Positions 1 through 11,300 of a stretch of DNA of 64,000 nucleotides are shown here, piece by piece. The position numbers were made by a program, and so were the translations under genes. Source of the stretch: Trileptium ribeirensis. Taxonomy: Eukaryota > Nematoda > Enoplea > Enoplida > Thoracostomopsidae. Positions within the stretch are counted from its first letter, which is position 1. Each line of letters starts with the position of its first letter. The notes beneath the pieces are model-generated. The model made no database searches, was not told the DNA's origin, and saw nothing but the letters and a program-made list of their open reading frames with translations. The stretch lies in the NCBI GenBank assembly GCA_030248225.1, contig JASANE010012592.1, positions 1-64,000 of the forward strand. The letters are read 5' to 3'.

Positions 1-768
1 CATTACTATTTGTCGGATCATTCGTATCTGTGCCATCAGTTGAACTGTCACCATCCGCTTCGACATAATTGCTGCCACCGTCGCTTTCCGTCCTAACATC
101 AGTGTCCACACAATCATTATCTGCACCGGCATCATTACCGCTATAATCTCCATCCGCGCCAACATCAATGTGCGCGCTGTCCCCAACTGACGTGGCGTCA
201 ATGTAACAATTGTCGCCCTCCATGTTGACATCAATATCCGTACGGTCGCCATTTGACTCGGCAGTATCGCTACCATCGTCCCTTCTAGCAGTATTAAAAC
301 CGATACGGTCGTCGTTTTGGTAGTCTGCAACTTCGGCTCCAAATTCGTCGCTCTCTGCACTTAAAGAAGATCGCCTCTCTAGCATGCGCGACTCATCATA
401 GTCAGGATCACATTTGCTATCATCACTGCTGTCACTTTCATTGTCATCCGCCGGAACCTTAAATTTGGAAGATGTGATACGTTTAGTTTTTATTTGAGCA
501 AGAGGAAGAGGTCGTCGTCCGATTCGCTGAGACTATGCATCGTTTTTCCATCAACAACTGGTACAATAGTTCCAATCATCTGTGCGTTCCATATAACGCG
601 AGCTCCACCGACCAAACGTTCTCCTTTTGTTATCGGCTTCAAACAAGCGAGAGCAACGAAATGTCTTTCGCCCTCATTTGTATTATCCCATTCTACCAAA
701 ACCTCCACATTTCGTGAGCCGAATGTTTGATAGAACCAATTATACTTCGAATCAGTTGACACATTCAT
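1..768 (-). CDS. Unidentified acidic protein, 5' part, runs off the window edge
   Basis: An ATG at 768-766 opens 92 codons to a TAA at 490. The first ~75 residues contain hydrophobic strands (EVLVEWDN, HFVALACLKPI, ARVIWNAQMIGTIVPVV) that resemble a small beta-barrel such as a Tudor/SH3-like fold; this is only a resemblance. From about position 540 to the left edge another frame is fully open for about 180 codons and encodes a basic start (QIKTKR) followed by a strongly acidic Asp/Ser/Gly/Asn-rich region with degenerate repeats such as ADGDYSG, GADNDC and ADGDSST. The two frames overlap at a CT-rich repeat (CCTCTTCCTCTT, about 498-510), suggesting one gene with a 2-base slip there, or a short intron I could not place. 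Product and family are unknown. It lies 7.4 kb downstream of CUL4 on the same strand. Confidence 0.55.
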
Positions 769-886
769 AATTATAAAATCATTCCTTTATACGGATGCAA
801 ATTATATAACTCTGAAAATACATGTAAAGTGCACATTAAAAGTAATATGTCTTATATCCATCGTTTCATATCCAGATGTGAGGAAG

Positions 887-1150
887 AAAGTCGTACATCC
901 GGATGTACGACTTTTTGCCAAAATTTTGTTGTTGTTTGTAGGTAAAAGGTCGTATATCCGGATATACGACTTTTTGCCCAAACATAGGGTTACCACTTTT
1001 GGATATACGTCTTTTTTCCAAAAGCATAAACAACAATAAAAGCGCAAATAATGGACGTACGACCTTCTACCTTGAAGCGTTCGACGCAAAATTTGGTGCT
1101 TTATTTGGTGAGCTTGAAAACGTGAATTTTTTAGAAAGTGGATATACGAC
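887..1150. repeat. Cluster of palindromic CGTAYATCC-GGATRTACG motifs
   Basis: A perfect 28-nt palindrome at 887-914 (AAAGTCGTACATCC and its complement), a second near-perfect one at 944-975 (GTCGTATATCC arms), and three half-site-like copies of GGATATACG or GGACGTACG near 1001, 1053 and 1139, each followed by a T-rich tract. They lie 100-400 bp upstream of the ATG at 768 on the minus strand. They could be decayed tandem repeats, a small inverted-repeat element, or protein-binding sites. Confidence 0.7.
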
Positions 1151-1868
1151 CTTTTTCCACAACAGGGCAGTATTGTACACCTGAGGACCACACCATTGTA
1201 GCAGCAGGATCCCAAGCTTGTGATATTGAAAGCACAATGCATTTTATATTATAATGCTATGAGAATAGGTTACGAAATGTTCTTTGCCATAGGTTACAGT
1301 GTGAAGTTCGTGCATGCACTCCCCTGTGAGACATGCATAACACGCAAATTGAATTTACACTACGAAAATGACATTTTACTATTAACAAAGGTAAACAGTT
1401 GCTGTTCAATGAATAAAAGGATACAAGGTACCGTATACATCGGCGAACACAGGTCTTAAAATGTACCCAGACTCAATACCTATTACTCCAGTGTGAGTCG
1501 GTCACATTATTACTAAATACGCCTGACCATGCTTAGAAAATCGTTTGTATCTCAACATTGTGCGTCACATAGTACACAATTTTAGACCAATACCGCAGTT
1601 GGTTGCCAAACCAATTACAATAAAATTTATACAGCTTTATGGGTTTCGCCGCTACATCTTTTAAATCTATATAATACACTAAAATTCTAATTAACTTTAC
1701 AAAAGTTTCCATACTGCTCCTGCTGTTACTATTAATTACCACTGAACAATTTTATTGATGTCTACATCTACGCACATTGTACAAAAGTTTGCGACATGGC
1801 GTGCCCTATTACATGTAATGTTCTCCTCTAGTTAGTTTGTAGCACGACCTTTCAATTTCTTGCACATG

Positions 1869-2962
1869 GTGTTGGGCACCGGCCTAGTAGGCCGGCCGTG
1901 TCACCGGCCAGCAAAAAACGCAAGATTTCAAGACCGGAATCATGAGGCAACGGCATTTATCGTTTTACCATGAAATAAAGCCATCCAGAGAAAAAAATTC
2001 GAAAGTTAAGATAAAAAACTTTGCGTACGTCAAGGGTTCTAAAATGAAGTAGAAACCCTAGTTTTGACCTCTGACCCGGAAACCAGACCTCAATTCAAAC
2101 AACGCTCGGTAAATCGACTATGCCGATTCGAATAAGCCCAAGATCATGAAAATCAGTTAAGTCGTTCCCGAGTTATAACCGATCACACACACAGACGGAA
2201 TTTAAAAAATTTCACCGTGCAACACACAATCTCCATTACGTTATCAGATTAAGGCAGCCTAAGCCGTTAACTCGTAAACCGATTACGCTAATATACTGGT
2301 CAGTATTTAGGTCGTCCATGTGGTCCGGATGGTATGTAAAAGATAGATTAAGCGTTTATCATCCAACCATAAGTTTACATTTTTGAAATAACTTGTAATG
2401 TTTTGGTGTAGTGGCGCACATGTTTTCGGGAGGAGTGTACACCTTTGGACAGGTGAGGTGTGCCATTTTAGGGGCGAGGGTAATGGGCCGCCTGGAGGAT
2501 GGGTCGGTAGGCCGAATCTGATGAGAGCCAGTGGTACTTCGAACTACGCGTCTAAATAATCTGAGTTCACTTTAGGTGCGCACACTTGTGATTTGCTTTT
2601 GTCAGGTCAGTTCACGATCGCAAAACCGATGAACGCGCGTAAATCACGAGATTCCCTTACGCAAGCGACCACGATTTGCAATGCGGCAACGCAAAGGGGC
2701 TCTGCTCGCGGTCACTATTCGTCATGAAACTATATAGTGAAGAATGTAATTTTGTGCATAATCAACACTGAAAAATTTAGATTTGGAATAAATATCAAAT
2801 AAAAATTTGCAAAATTAATCTTGGAGAGGTTTGCCGGCCGTACTGCTAAGTGCCGGCCGGTAAAGTCCATAGCCGGTAATTTTACCAACCGCCCGTTTTA
2901 CGGGCCGGCCGCAAAATTTCACGGCCAACAGGCCAACGAAACATGCGGCCGGCGGTCAACAC
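1869..2962. mobile_element. 1.09-kb non-autonomous TIR element with GC-rich ends
   Basis: The left end GTGTTGGGCACCGGCC pairs with the right end (reverse complement GTGTTGACCGCCGGCC), 13 of 16 matching. Both ends carry clusters of GCCGGCC, very unlike the AT-rich surroundings. Flanking CTTGCAC (left, 3 bp away) and CTTGCGC (right) may be a diverged target duplication. No ORF. The interior (about 1936-2243) is a copy of the repeat family also at 10.2-11.5 and 43.0-44.3 kb, so one element carries part of another. Confidence 0.6.
1936..2243 (+). repeat. 350-bp-unit repeat family, copy A (single unit end)
   Basis: Shares the ordered blocks CATTTATCGTTTTACCATGA, then GTAAATCGACTATGCC, then ACACACACAGACGG and CAATCTCC with copies at 10195-11512 and 42985-44317. 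Only the terminal unit is present. Confidence 0.7.
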
Positions 2963-3534
2963 TACTTGCGCCATTCTAAAACATAGATGAACTATTTGTT
3001 ACAAATTGATTATTTCGTGTCTTTTTTAAAACATATTTCCATACATTTAAATTAGGCCGTTATGTTAATGGTTGGGGCATAAATTTAGCGAAGGAAACCA
3101 GTTAAAGTTTTAGCAGGTTTGCGCGAAAACTGGTGCGTAAAAATGTAAAACGAAGAACCTGCTTCACATAGAAATTTTAGTAAAAGCATAGAATGTCAAC
3201 TTCACGAGTTGGGCATGGTTTATATATCAGCAGATATTGAGCAACACACAGAGTTCATGACTCCTAGTACTAAGTACATATTGAGGATATCTCGCCCAAG
3301 GTAATAAAATTATATAGACAATTTAAACATATGTACCAGGTCGACACCAATACATTTTGTAACATAATCACAAAATTTGAACTAAAATATTTACACATAC
3401 CATCATTTCAGCGCTATATACATCGAATAGGCGTTTCAATAATGCTCGTGAACAAAATCTGGCTTATACCAGCTTCAAGCGCCACTGTCCAATTATTAGA
3501 AAGCCAATGAACTACACATAGCCTAGGCCTAAGC

Positions 3535-4671
3535 CAGGGAATAACCGGAATCGGAACCGTGCATTTAAACCTGATCCGGGTCTTCGAAGCTTATATACGG
3601 TAAAGCAGGTGAAGGAAGAAATGATGATACAATGGATTTAAAATCTTTTAAAAATGACTTTTGCATTAAAACCATGTATTGCAATGACATAATTGCCTCT
3701 CTGGAACTTTGAAGAGATTAAGGAAGCTAATAATGTTTATTTATCGATCAATATATAGGTTTTTGAACGCCCAGAGAAGAATAATGCTTTCCACTATACA
3801 GCCTTGAGCAAATAGCGTCAAAATAAATGTGCACTGTTGTAACTAAACATGCATGCATGGAGCGTAGACTAAACACTATCGTCCTGGCTTCAATGACCTC
3901 CCTTTACTACACATACCTTTGTTACATGTTATTCTTTAAAAAACATAAAATTATTGGTTTATATGGTCCAAGCAGAAAATAAAAAGAAGGTATACTACAA
4001 TTCTCTGGTCAGTGGACAGAGACATTGTTTACGCTAGTGTTGGGTAACCAGTGCCCGTCAGCTAGATGATAATGATAATTTTCTGATCAGAAACCTATAA
4101 CTGAGACAAACTGTTATACTGCTCGCACAGTTTCAATAAATACAGTTCATTGCCAAGAAAGCAGTCTCTGGCTCCGTTGTAGATATGTTACTTTACTTCA
4201 ATGTAGATGGATTTACAAAGTTTACAAGCGCACTGCCTGGTGCTTGACGCAATTTATGTTAGCGAAGCTTACAGCTAAGTACTTCTAAATTATCCATACT
4301 ACCTTACTGAGTTGAACCGGTTTAATTGTAGCATACTTCGCAGACTTTTGACTGTATAAAATAGCTGCTACAAGCATCGAGCTGGCTTTCTTTTGTTAAC
4401 AAACTCTTGGAGTGTTAAAATTAAAAATTCCTACTGAAATTAAGTGACCTATTTACGTTTTAGCCTGCAATTTGCTGAGTTAATTTTTTATTTTGTTTGG
4501 TTGCATTGGAAATTGATCATTGTATATATAACATATATTTCGACCACAGATTAAGTAAAAACGTGGAGAAATTTTTAACCGGAATTCAGGTGCTGGTATG
4601 GTTTTTCCCTTTTGCCAGAACCGTAACCGGAACACGATTTTCGCCGGAACAGGAATTCCGGTTACTCCCTG
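3535..4671 (+). mobile_element. hAT-like non-autonomous element, copy 1
   Basis: Ends CAGGGAATAACCGGAA and (reverse complement) CAGGGAGTAACCGGAA; the outermost CAGGGA is typical of hAT termini. Flanked by GCCTAAGC (3527-3534) and GCCTTAAC (4672-4679), a diverged 8-bp target duplication (6 of 8). The interior matches copies 2 and 3 but has lost most of the internal CCGGAA array, so it looks older. No coding capacity. Confidence 0.85.
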
Positions 4672-4679
4672 GCCTTAAC

Positions 4680-7600
4680 CTATGTCGAGGCGGGCGAACT
4701 AGGTTGTGCCATTTCTAACTGTATCCCTTGGAAAGTGCAAGCTGACATCGTTCACAAGGCGATATTGTAGATAAGAATTTTAACCTCACAAACAGTTATA
4801 GAATTTCACTTTCCTCACTGAACCGTAAATTAAACACACTGCTTTAGGAGTTGATACTTGAGCAACTCTACCTAATATTTCATTAAAACCCATAACTCTT
4901 GGCCGGACGCATTCCACAAACTAGTTTTCCTAAAACAGAGGTTAAAACAAACAAATGTAACATTCTTAAAGACAACGCGTTATATCAGTTTACAGCGATG
5001 AAGCAAGATTAAACTTCTTTATAATTACTGCAGACAATCGTTTCACAGAGATTTTTTTTCAATATACAGCAATAAGTATTTGGATCTGCATACAATGTAA
5101 ACATTACATACACACGCTCCGGCTTTACGAATACGCCAATTATGACCATACTCGTAGCCCTCGAAACAAATATAGATAAAAGCAAGTTTAATGGGGATAA
5201 ACTTGCAAAATAGTATAAAATTGACGTCGTGGTTTGGTACCTAGTGTAAACACATCCGAGAACACAATGCATAGTCTTTACCCAGAATTAGGCTGCCAAA
5301 TTGTGTGGAATTTAAACAAATTAGAATTAAATTTATCTACAATAAATACAAAAATGTGCACAACCAAATACTTAAATTATTGTGAAACGCGGAAACAAAA
5401 ATATGAAATGCAAAAATATTTTGGCGATGTTTCGAGTTCGCCTATTTTAGCACAAGAATCCGTTTGGGTCTGAGAAAGTGCTATAGAGATGGCGCATGGA
5501 ATCGTTTGTAGCGGTCAGGTTTATAATTCTCTACATGGGTCTAGTCCGCGTTAGAATGTCGAATAAGCGTCTCTTCTCATAATTGCGATATTTTAGCGAA
5601 CAGAATTTTATGCTGCGATAAAACAGACAAGAGTATGACCATTTAATCATTTAATGGACATGTTTGTGCTAATTTAATGTTATCACTACGTCTCACATCT
5701 CGTGGAAAAAACAATCAGGCACGTAACGATACAATATTCTATAACACAAGATAGTATGATATAGTGAACTGATAACCATAAGACTTACCTAAATATTTTT
5801 AACAAGAGTTCTAATTTATTGCATAGAGAAAACGCACCATTTGCTGTTAGCTTAGCAGTAATACCAACACATTTAATTTAAATATATTACTATTACTCCT
5901 ACTAGGTTGACTTTATAAAAAAACAATAGCTCTCGAAAACAATACTCAGACACACACGTATAAAATATATTTAGAAATTGTCGCATTTTAAAACTGGGCA
6001 ATCCTTCCGTTCGAAATAATGCGATAGACAAATATCTGGTACAAATAATACGTGGCAGTTTGTAATTTCTACATACGGTATTAATTTTTGCGACTTCGGT
6101 GGCTGTCTCGTTAAATTCTTTCAAGTGTTTCAACTCTGAATTCAGTATAAATCCAAAAAAATTGTAATTTTATTAATTGACGATTTACTGCACCGGGCTG
6201 TTGAAGATCTTGTCAGCGTTAAAAATTTTGTTGTCTTGTCGCTGCTTAGATGTAGTAGCATAACTAATTAAGAATTAAACCTAGTATTTTTATAAATACG
6301 CCTGAGGTTAATGACAAGGTAAAAATACGTATATACGTATAATAACTAATTTAGATATTGAATTTGGGCTACCTCAAATAAGGAATGGGTGCACACCAAA
6401 TGGATCTTTTATGCAAGTGAAGATTTCTTTTAGTCCATTCAAAAGCAACAGTTGTTACTACATCGGTGAAAGTGTTTTGAAATCAAATTTTGAACAATTG
6501 CTTGCGACTAACGCTACATTTTTGATAATTTGTTATTTTAAATTATTTTAATATGTTAAAAAGTTATTTGTTATAATATGTTATCATTTCTATAGTCGCA
6601 TCTGCTTTTTTGTTGTTGACCAAAAATCTCGTGTCGGAAACGGGTCAGCGAAGTGATCGCAGCTTTAGGAAGCTAGAGGTGACCAATAGGGCTTCCATTT
6701 GGCGGAATAAAAGTCGACCTCATTCTCGCTATTCCAGAAGTCTGGGTACAGAACGGCCATTGGTTTTGAGTTAAAGTAACACTACGGAGTCAAAAATGGT
6801 ACATCCCTAGGTCGTGAAATTTTAGATTCCGCAAATGGGCCCATGTTGCAAAAATATTTCCAATACAAATCGGTAAGCAATAATGATAGAACATTGTGAA
6901 AAAGACACATTTTCATATTGTGCACCCCAAATATAGGATCTTATCAAGTTTTTCCTACCAAGAGAGGAGACTATATGTGCCTTAGGGGCAAATATTGGAT
7001 CTACAGTCACAAATAAGCGGCATTTTTTCGAGAATAGTTCCCGAATAATTGGTAGACTTCACTTGAACATATCTTAATAATAATTGTTCGCAAACAGTTC
7101 GCGAAAATTTAACTGCTCTTCAATAGTTATTCACGAATTATCGCTAACTATTTATTAATTTTTCGCGAACTTTGCTTTTATTGTTGAGCGTGACTGTAAA
7201 TATCAAAAAAGGGTTATAAATTCACGTCCAATTCACGCACATTCTAGATGTAGACTTATGATTATAGGAGAAATATATTTATACAGTACCGAAGCGGGAA
7301 TATAGCCTAATAATCGATGAATGACACGATTGACCTTATTTGAACTACTGCAGTATGTATGCAGCGCAACAGCAAAAACATAGTTAGAATCAAATAGTTT
7401 TAAATTTTTAATCAGTTCTGTAGTGATGCACGTGTCAGTTCACAGTTAAACAACATATAATGATCTTAAAACTACCCAGATTTTTGGAGGTAGTAATGCT
7501 ACAATCAAACAAAAGTATCCCAACAAGCTTTTAGTTGCTATATAAACAATACATTAACTTTGTTTTGTTCGCGAATATTGAATATCTTATGAAATTGATA

Positions 7601-8030
7601 AACACCAAATTTTGATCGAGCACTAAGCATATTTCTTGGCGCTTAGACTTGATTTTGCCAATTTTGGGTTACCAAAAACCCGAATGAAATTCAGCACTGT
7701 TTCCGGAACAAGATATTGTGATTTGATACCAACAATTACAAATTGGCATGGTAAATTGGGTCACCTTAAGTTTATTCAAGTATTGCTCGTGTAAAAACAG
7801 AAGATTATTTAGAAAATTTAATAGATTGTTTTTAACAATTTAAGTGATACAAATAACAAGTATGAGAACCATTCTTTCATGCTATTCTATCGTACTATTT
7901 TGACATCCTACTCGGCTTTTTAGTTTTACATAAGATTCCACGATGTATTTGATATGTGTACTACAAGATTGCGTAACATGGTTTAAACCGGAAGCGTACA
8001 AAGATTAGATTTTACTTAGGATCATTTACC
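4680..8030. other. Intergenic, no supported gene
   Basis: AT-rich sequence between the hAT-like copy and the CUL4 3' end. Only short ORFs without recognisable domains. Near 7020-7180 there are several TTCGCGAA-like motifs. No RNA gene or clear repeat boundary recognised. Confidence 0.5.
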
Positions 8031-8035
8031 ACTAG

Positions 8036-8041
8036 TTTATT
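8036..8041 (-). promoter_or_regulatory. Candidate CUL4 polyadenylation signal (AATAAA)
   Basis: AATAAA on the minus strand about 170 bases past the CUL4 stop. Its position is normal for a 3' UTR, but the window is AT-rich, so chance hits are common. Confidence 0.45.
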
Positions 8042-8213
8042 ATAATGTACGTTGAAACAATATAGAACAAGTAGTAATGGCATGAGTTGAGAAGTGGGCA
8101 TCTAGCAGAAACGCGTTCACTTTAGAGTTATTGTTTCGCATCATAAATTTTTCACTGCTAAGCGTTCATCAGACATGTGTAGGTGAAGATGCAGTAATTA
8201 CAGTGTAAGTTGT

Positions 8214-8309
8214 TTATGCGACGTAATGATATAAATTTGAATCGTCTTTATCACGACACATGTAGTCTCGATCAATCAGGCTTTCAATACGCTTCTTTAG
8301 ATCATTCGG
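8214..8309 (-). CDS. CUL4: CUL4 exon 20 (C-terminus, stop)
   Basis: [17 protein letters not shown], then a Y-H-Y-V-A terminus and TAA, matching the universal cullin end [25 protein letters not shown]. Acceptor TTACAG; no donor needed. Confidence 0.96.
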   Translation of the reverse strand, partial: PNDLKKRIESLIDRDYMCRDKDDSNLYHYVA

Positions 8310-11300
8310 CTGTAACGATGATATACTGTTTTGTACATGAATTTAAATTGCTGTTATAATACCCTTGTGTTTAAATAAAAAATTAACGTAAACAGCCACT
8401 GCATAATAAAAATCCCAACTCTCCATGATTTGCAGTAAGAATTGCTAGCTGTATCACGAATAATAAAAATGATTGTTAAAAAGTTTTTTTGAAGGAACAA
8501 ACAAATTTTCAAGTTACAAAAATGAAAAGATTGATGGCAAGCACGTTTGAAATATTGAAAATGTTAAAAATAAGTTTGAAATTTATTTAAAAAATTTTCA
8601 AGCCCCACCAAGCAAAATGGAAAAAATTTTCAGATTCATAGATTGAGCTTTTTATATATTCCGAAAATTTTACCTTTTCTTTCATTTTTAGGAAACTGAA
8701 AATTTTACCTTTTTTCATTTTTAGGAAACTGAGTCTGTTTCAAAGCCCGAAAAAGGTGTTCTATTTTTTATTTCAAACAGAAAATATCTTAATTTAAAAG
8801 CAATAATGAGATATCGTCGCTGAACTAATAAGAATATAAACTCGCGTATACTTCAGTCTTTTATATCCTTAAACCAGAAGACTATGCTACCTTAGCTTCC
8901 ATCGCACAGCTTAGATCTTTAACAAAATCATTAAAATCCTGATAATCTACAAGCTATGTAAACATTGTATTCCGATCTTGTTACTATACAGTATCAAAAC
9001 GCATACTGTAATTAACTCGTGATACCAGTACACAACAGTATCGTCGATGATTAAAGAATACAAATATTCTTTACACGAGTTCGATATCTCGGAATTTAGA
9101 AGCGAAGTGAAGTTGGTTTTCGTTGTGCATTCGCTAATCACATTAACCTTATTATCATAACGATAATTTAAACATGCTCTATTGCTCCAAATGGAATATG
9201 TAGCTTTGTTCCTGCACGTCGCAGTAATTGTTACCGCGAAGTGGGACACATAGAAAACCGACAAAACAGAATCGCTTTAAGTTTTAAGCTGCATTTAAAT
9301 AATTATTTTATACCAGCAAAAAATTAAACTAGAAAATAAAAAATTAACATATGAACGTAATACTCCGATCTATGCAAAAATTTACCGTTTCAATCCATGT
9401 TCGAAAATTGCAATGAACTATGTTAGGTTGAAAGTTGAAATGTTGACTACAGCTATTTGTAAAACAATCAGTGGATGAACTTGACGCTGAACTTGGCACA
9501 CCAAATATAAATTTGTCATAACTGAATTAGCCTGGCTAACACAAAAAATTAGCAAACGGCAAATCCAGTTACATTTAAATCCAATATTAAAACGTGTAAA
9601 ATGTGTCGATTTTATTTACAGCGCGAACGAAAATAGTATTAAATTCGCTTCAGAAAAACATTCGTTGTAAATATCTCTAAAAACATATTAGTGATAAGCA
9701 GGTCGCGCCAGAATACTGTCGCATTTTGATCGACCAATGTTATGTTTCCAGCAGGGGTGTTGCGTATGACAATGTGTAACATTAAGCTTATCAAACTCAA
9801 AGACCAGACCTTAGCCGGAAACCGAAGTTGTCCAAAGAGTTCCGAAATTAGAAGATTGTGCGTTAGCGTTTTGCGGGTTTTCATGATGCGAACAATTGCA
9901 GCATCAATTTGATATTGACGATCTTGGAACACTTGTTCTGTTGTCGCTTGCTGTTCTTCTTGCTGAAAAACATAAACTATATCGCAATACAACAAAATAC
10001 ATATAAACAGAAAATACTACAACTTACTATGCATAAGCTTCATGCAAGTTATTATACTAGTAACTCTATCGCGATTGCAGAACGTAGTGAAGCATAGGTA
10101 CGCCTGCGCCTTTTGCGTGCAAAGCCAATCAGTTCACGATAGCATACGTCGATATGCTATATGTGGATATCACACAATACCGCACAAGTTAGAACAAAAC
10201 TAACACCGGCAATAAGTTTGTCAGGCCCGAAACCCCCCCCCCCCCCCGTGCAAGCTATCAGCCTCCCAGGACGTAACAGTAAAATTAGTAAATTTTGGAT
10301 GATGAACCATGGCAGCGTCATAACCAGTACCCATACAACCATAGATCGCAGAGCAAAATCAACACCAGCAATGAGTTTGCCATGCCCAAAAACCACCAAG
10401 TAAAACTTTTTAACCGACCAGGACGTCAGCATAAATTTTCGACTTTTGGGTCAAGGAACCACGGGGGTGCCATGCCTCAAACCGCAAGAGCCGGTGCCGT
10501 AATCGAAAAACAAAAAAGAGGCATTTTCATTCACCGTTTTACTATGAAATACACACAACTAGAAAGTTAAGATAAAATAAGCTTGCTTCCGTGAAGGGTA
10601 CTAAAATGGGGTGACAAACCCCATTTTGACCTCTAACCTCGAACCTTGGGGGCGCCATACCCCCGTACCCATGGGTCACAGAGTAAAACCAATACCGGTA
10701 ATGAGTTTCGCATGCCAGATTACCCCCAAGTGAAACACTTCAGCAGCACAGGACGTCAGAACAAATTTTCTAATTTTGGGATGAGGAACCATGAGGTTGC
10801 CATACCTCAAACCCCATAACCCCAAAACCGGAGCCTTAATCGAAAAAAAATGCATCGACATTTATCATTTTACTATGAAATAAAACCAACCAGAGAAATA
10901 AATTCGAATGTTAAGATAAAATAACCTTGCTTCCGTGAAGAGTACTAAAAACCCTCATTTTGACCTCTGACCCCGCACTTTATGGGGCAAAAAACCCGGG
11001 GTACTCATGGAACCATGGGTCGCAGAGCAAAACCGGCACCGGCAATGAGTTTCCCATGCCCGAAATCTCCGAGGCAAAAGTTATCAGGCGTCCAAGACGT
11101 CAAAACAAATTTTCAAATTTTGGGTTGAGGAACCATTGAAGCGCCATACCCCTCGTACCTCAAACCCCGTAAAACCGGAGCCTTACTCGAAAAAAAGGCG
11201 TCGGCATTTATAATTTTACTATAAAATAAGACCATCCAGAGAAAAAAATTCGATAGTTAAGTTAAAAATAACCTTGATTCCGTGAAGGGTACTAAAATGG

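Noticed and set aside
494..730. Plus-strand ORFs opposite the left-edge gene
   Set aside because: They are antisense shadows with no recognisable domain and no codon pattern; the minus strand has the long acidic frame.
9639..9809. Reading-frame continuation past CUL4 exon 19
   Set aside because: The frame stays open to 9639, but the extra residues are unlike any cullin. A GT donor at 9809-9808 and exon 20 at 8309-8214 restore the conserved C-terminus.
10161..10570. Several ORFs of 80-90 codons near 10.2-10.6 kb on both strands
   Set aside because: They lie in the 350-bp tandem repeat family and cross a C15 run; Pro/Gly stretches come from the simple sequence.
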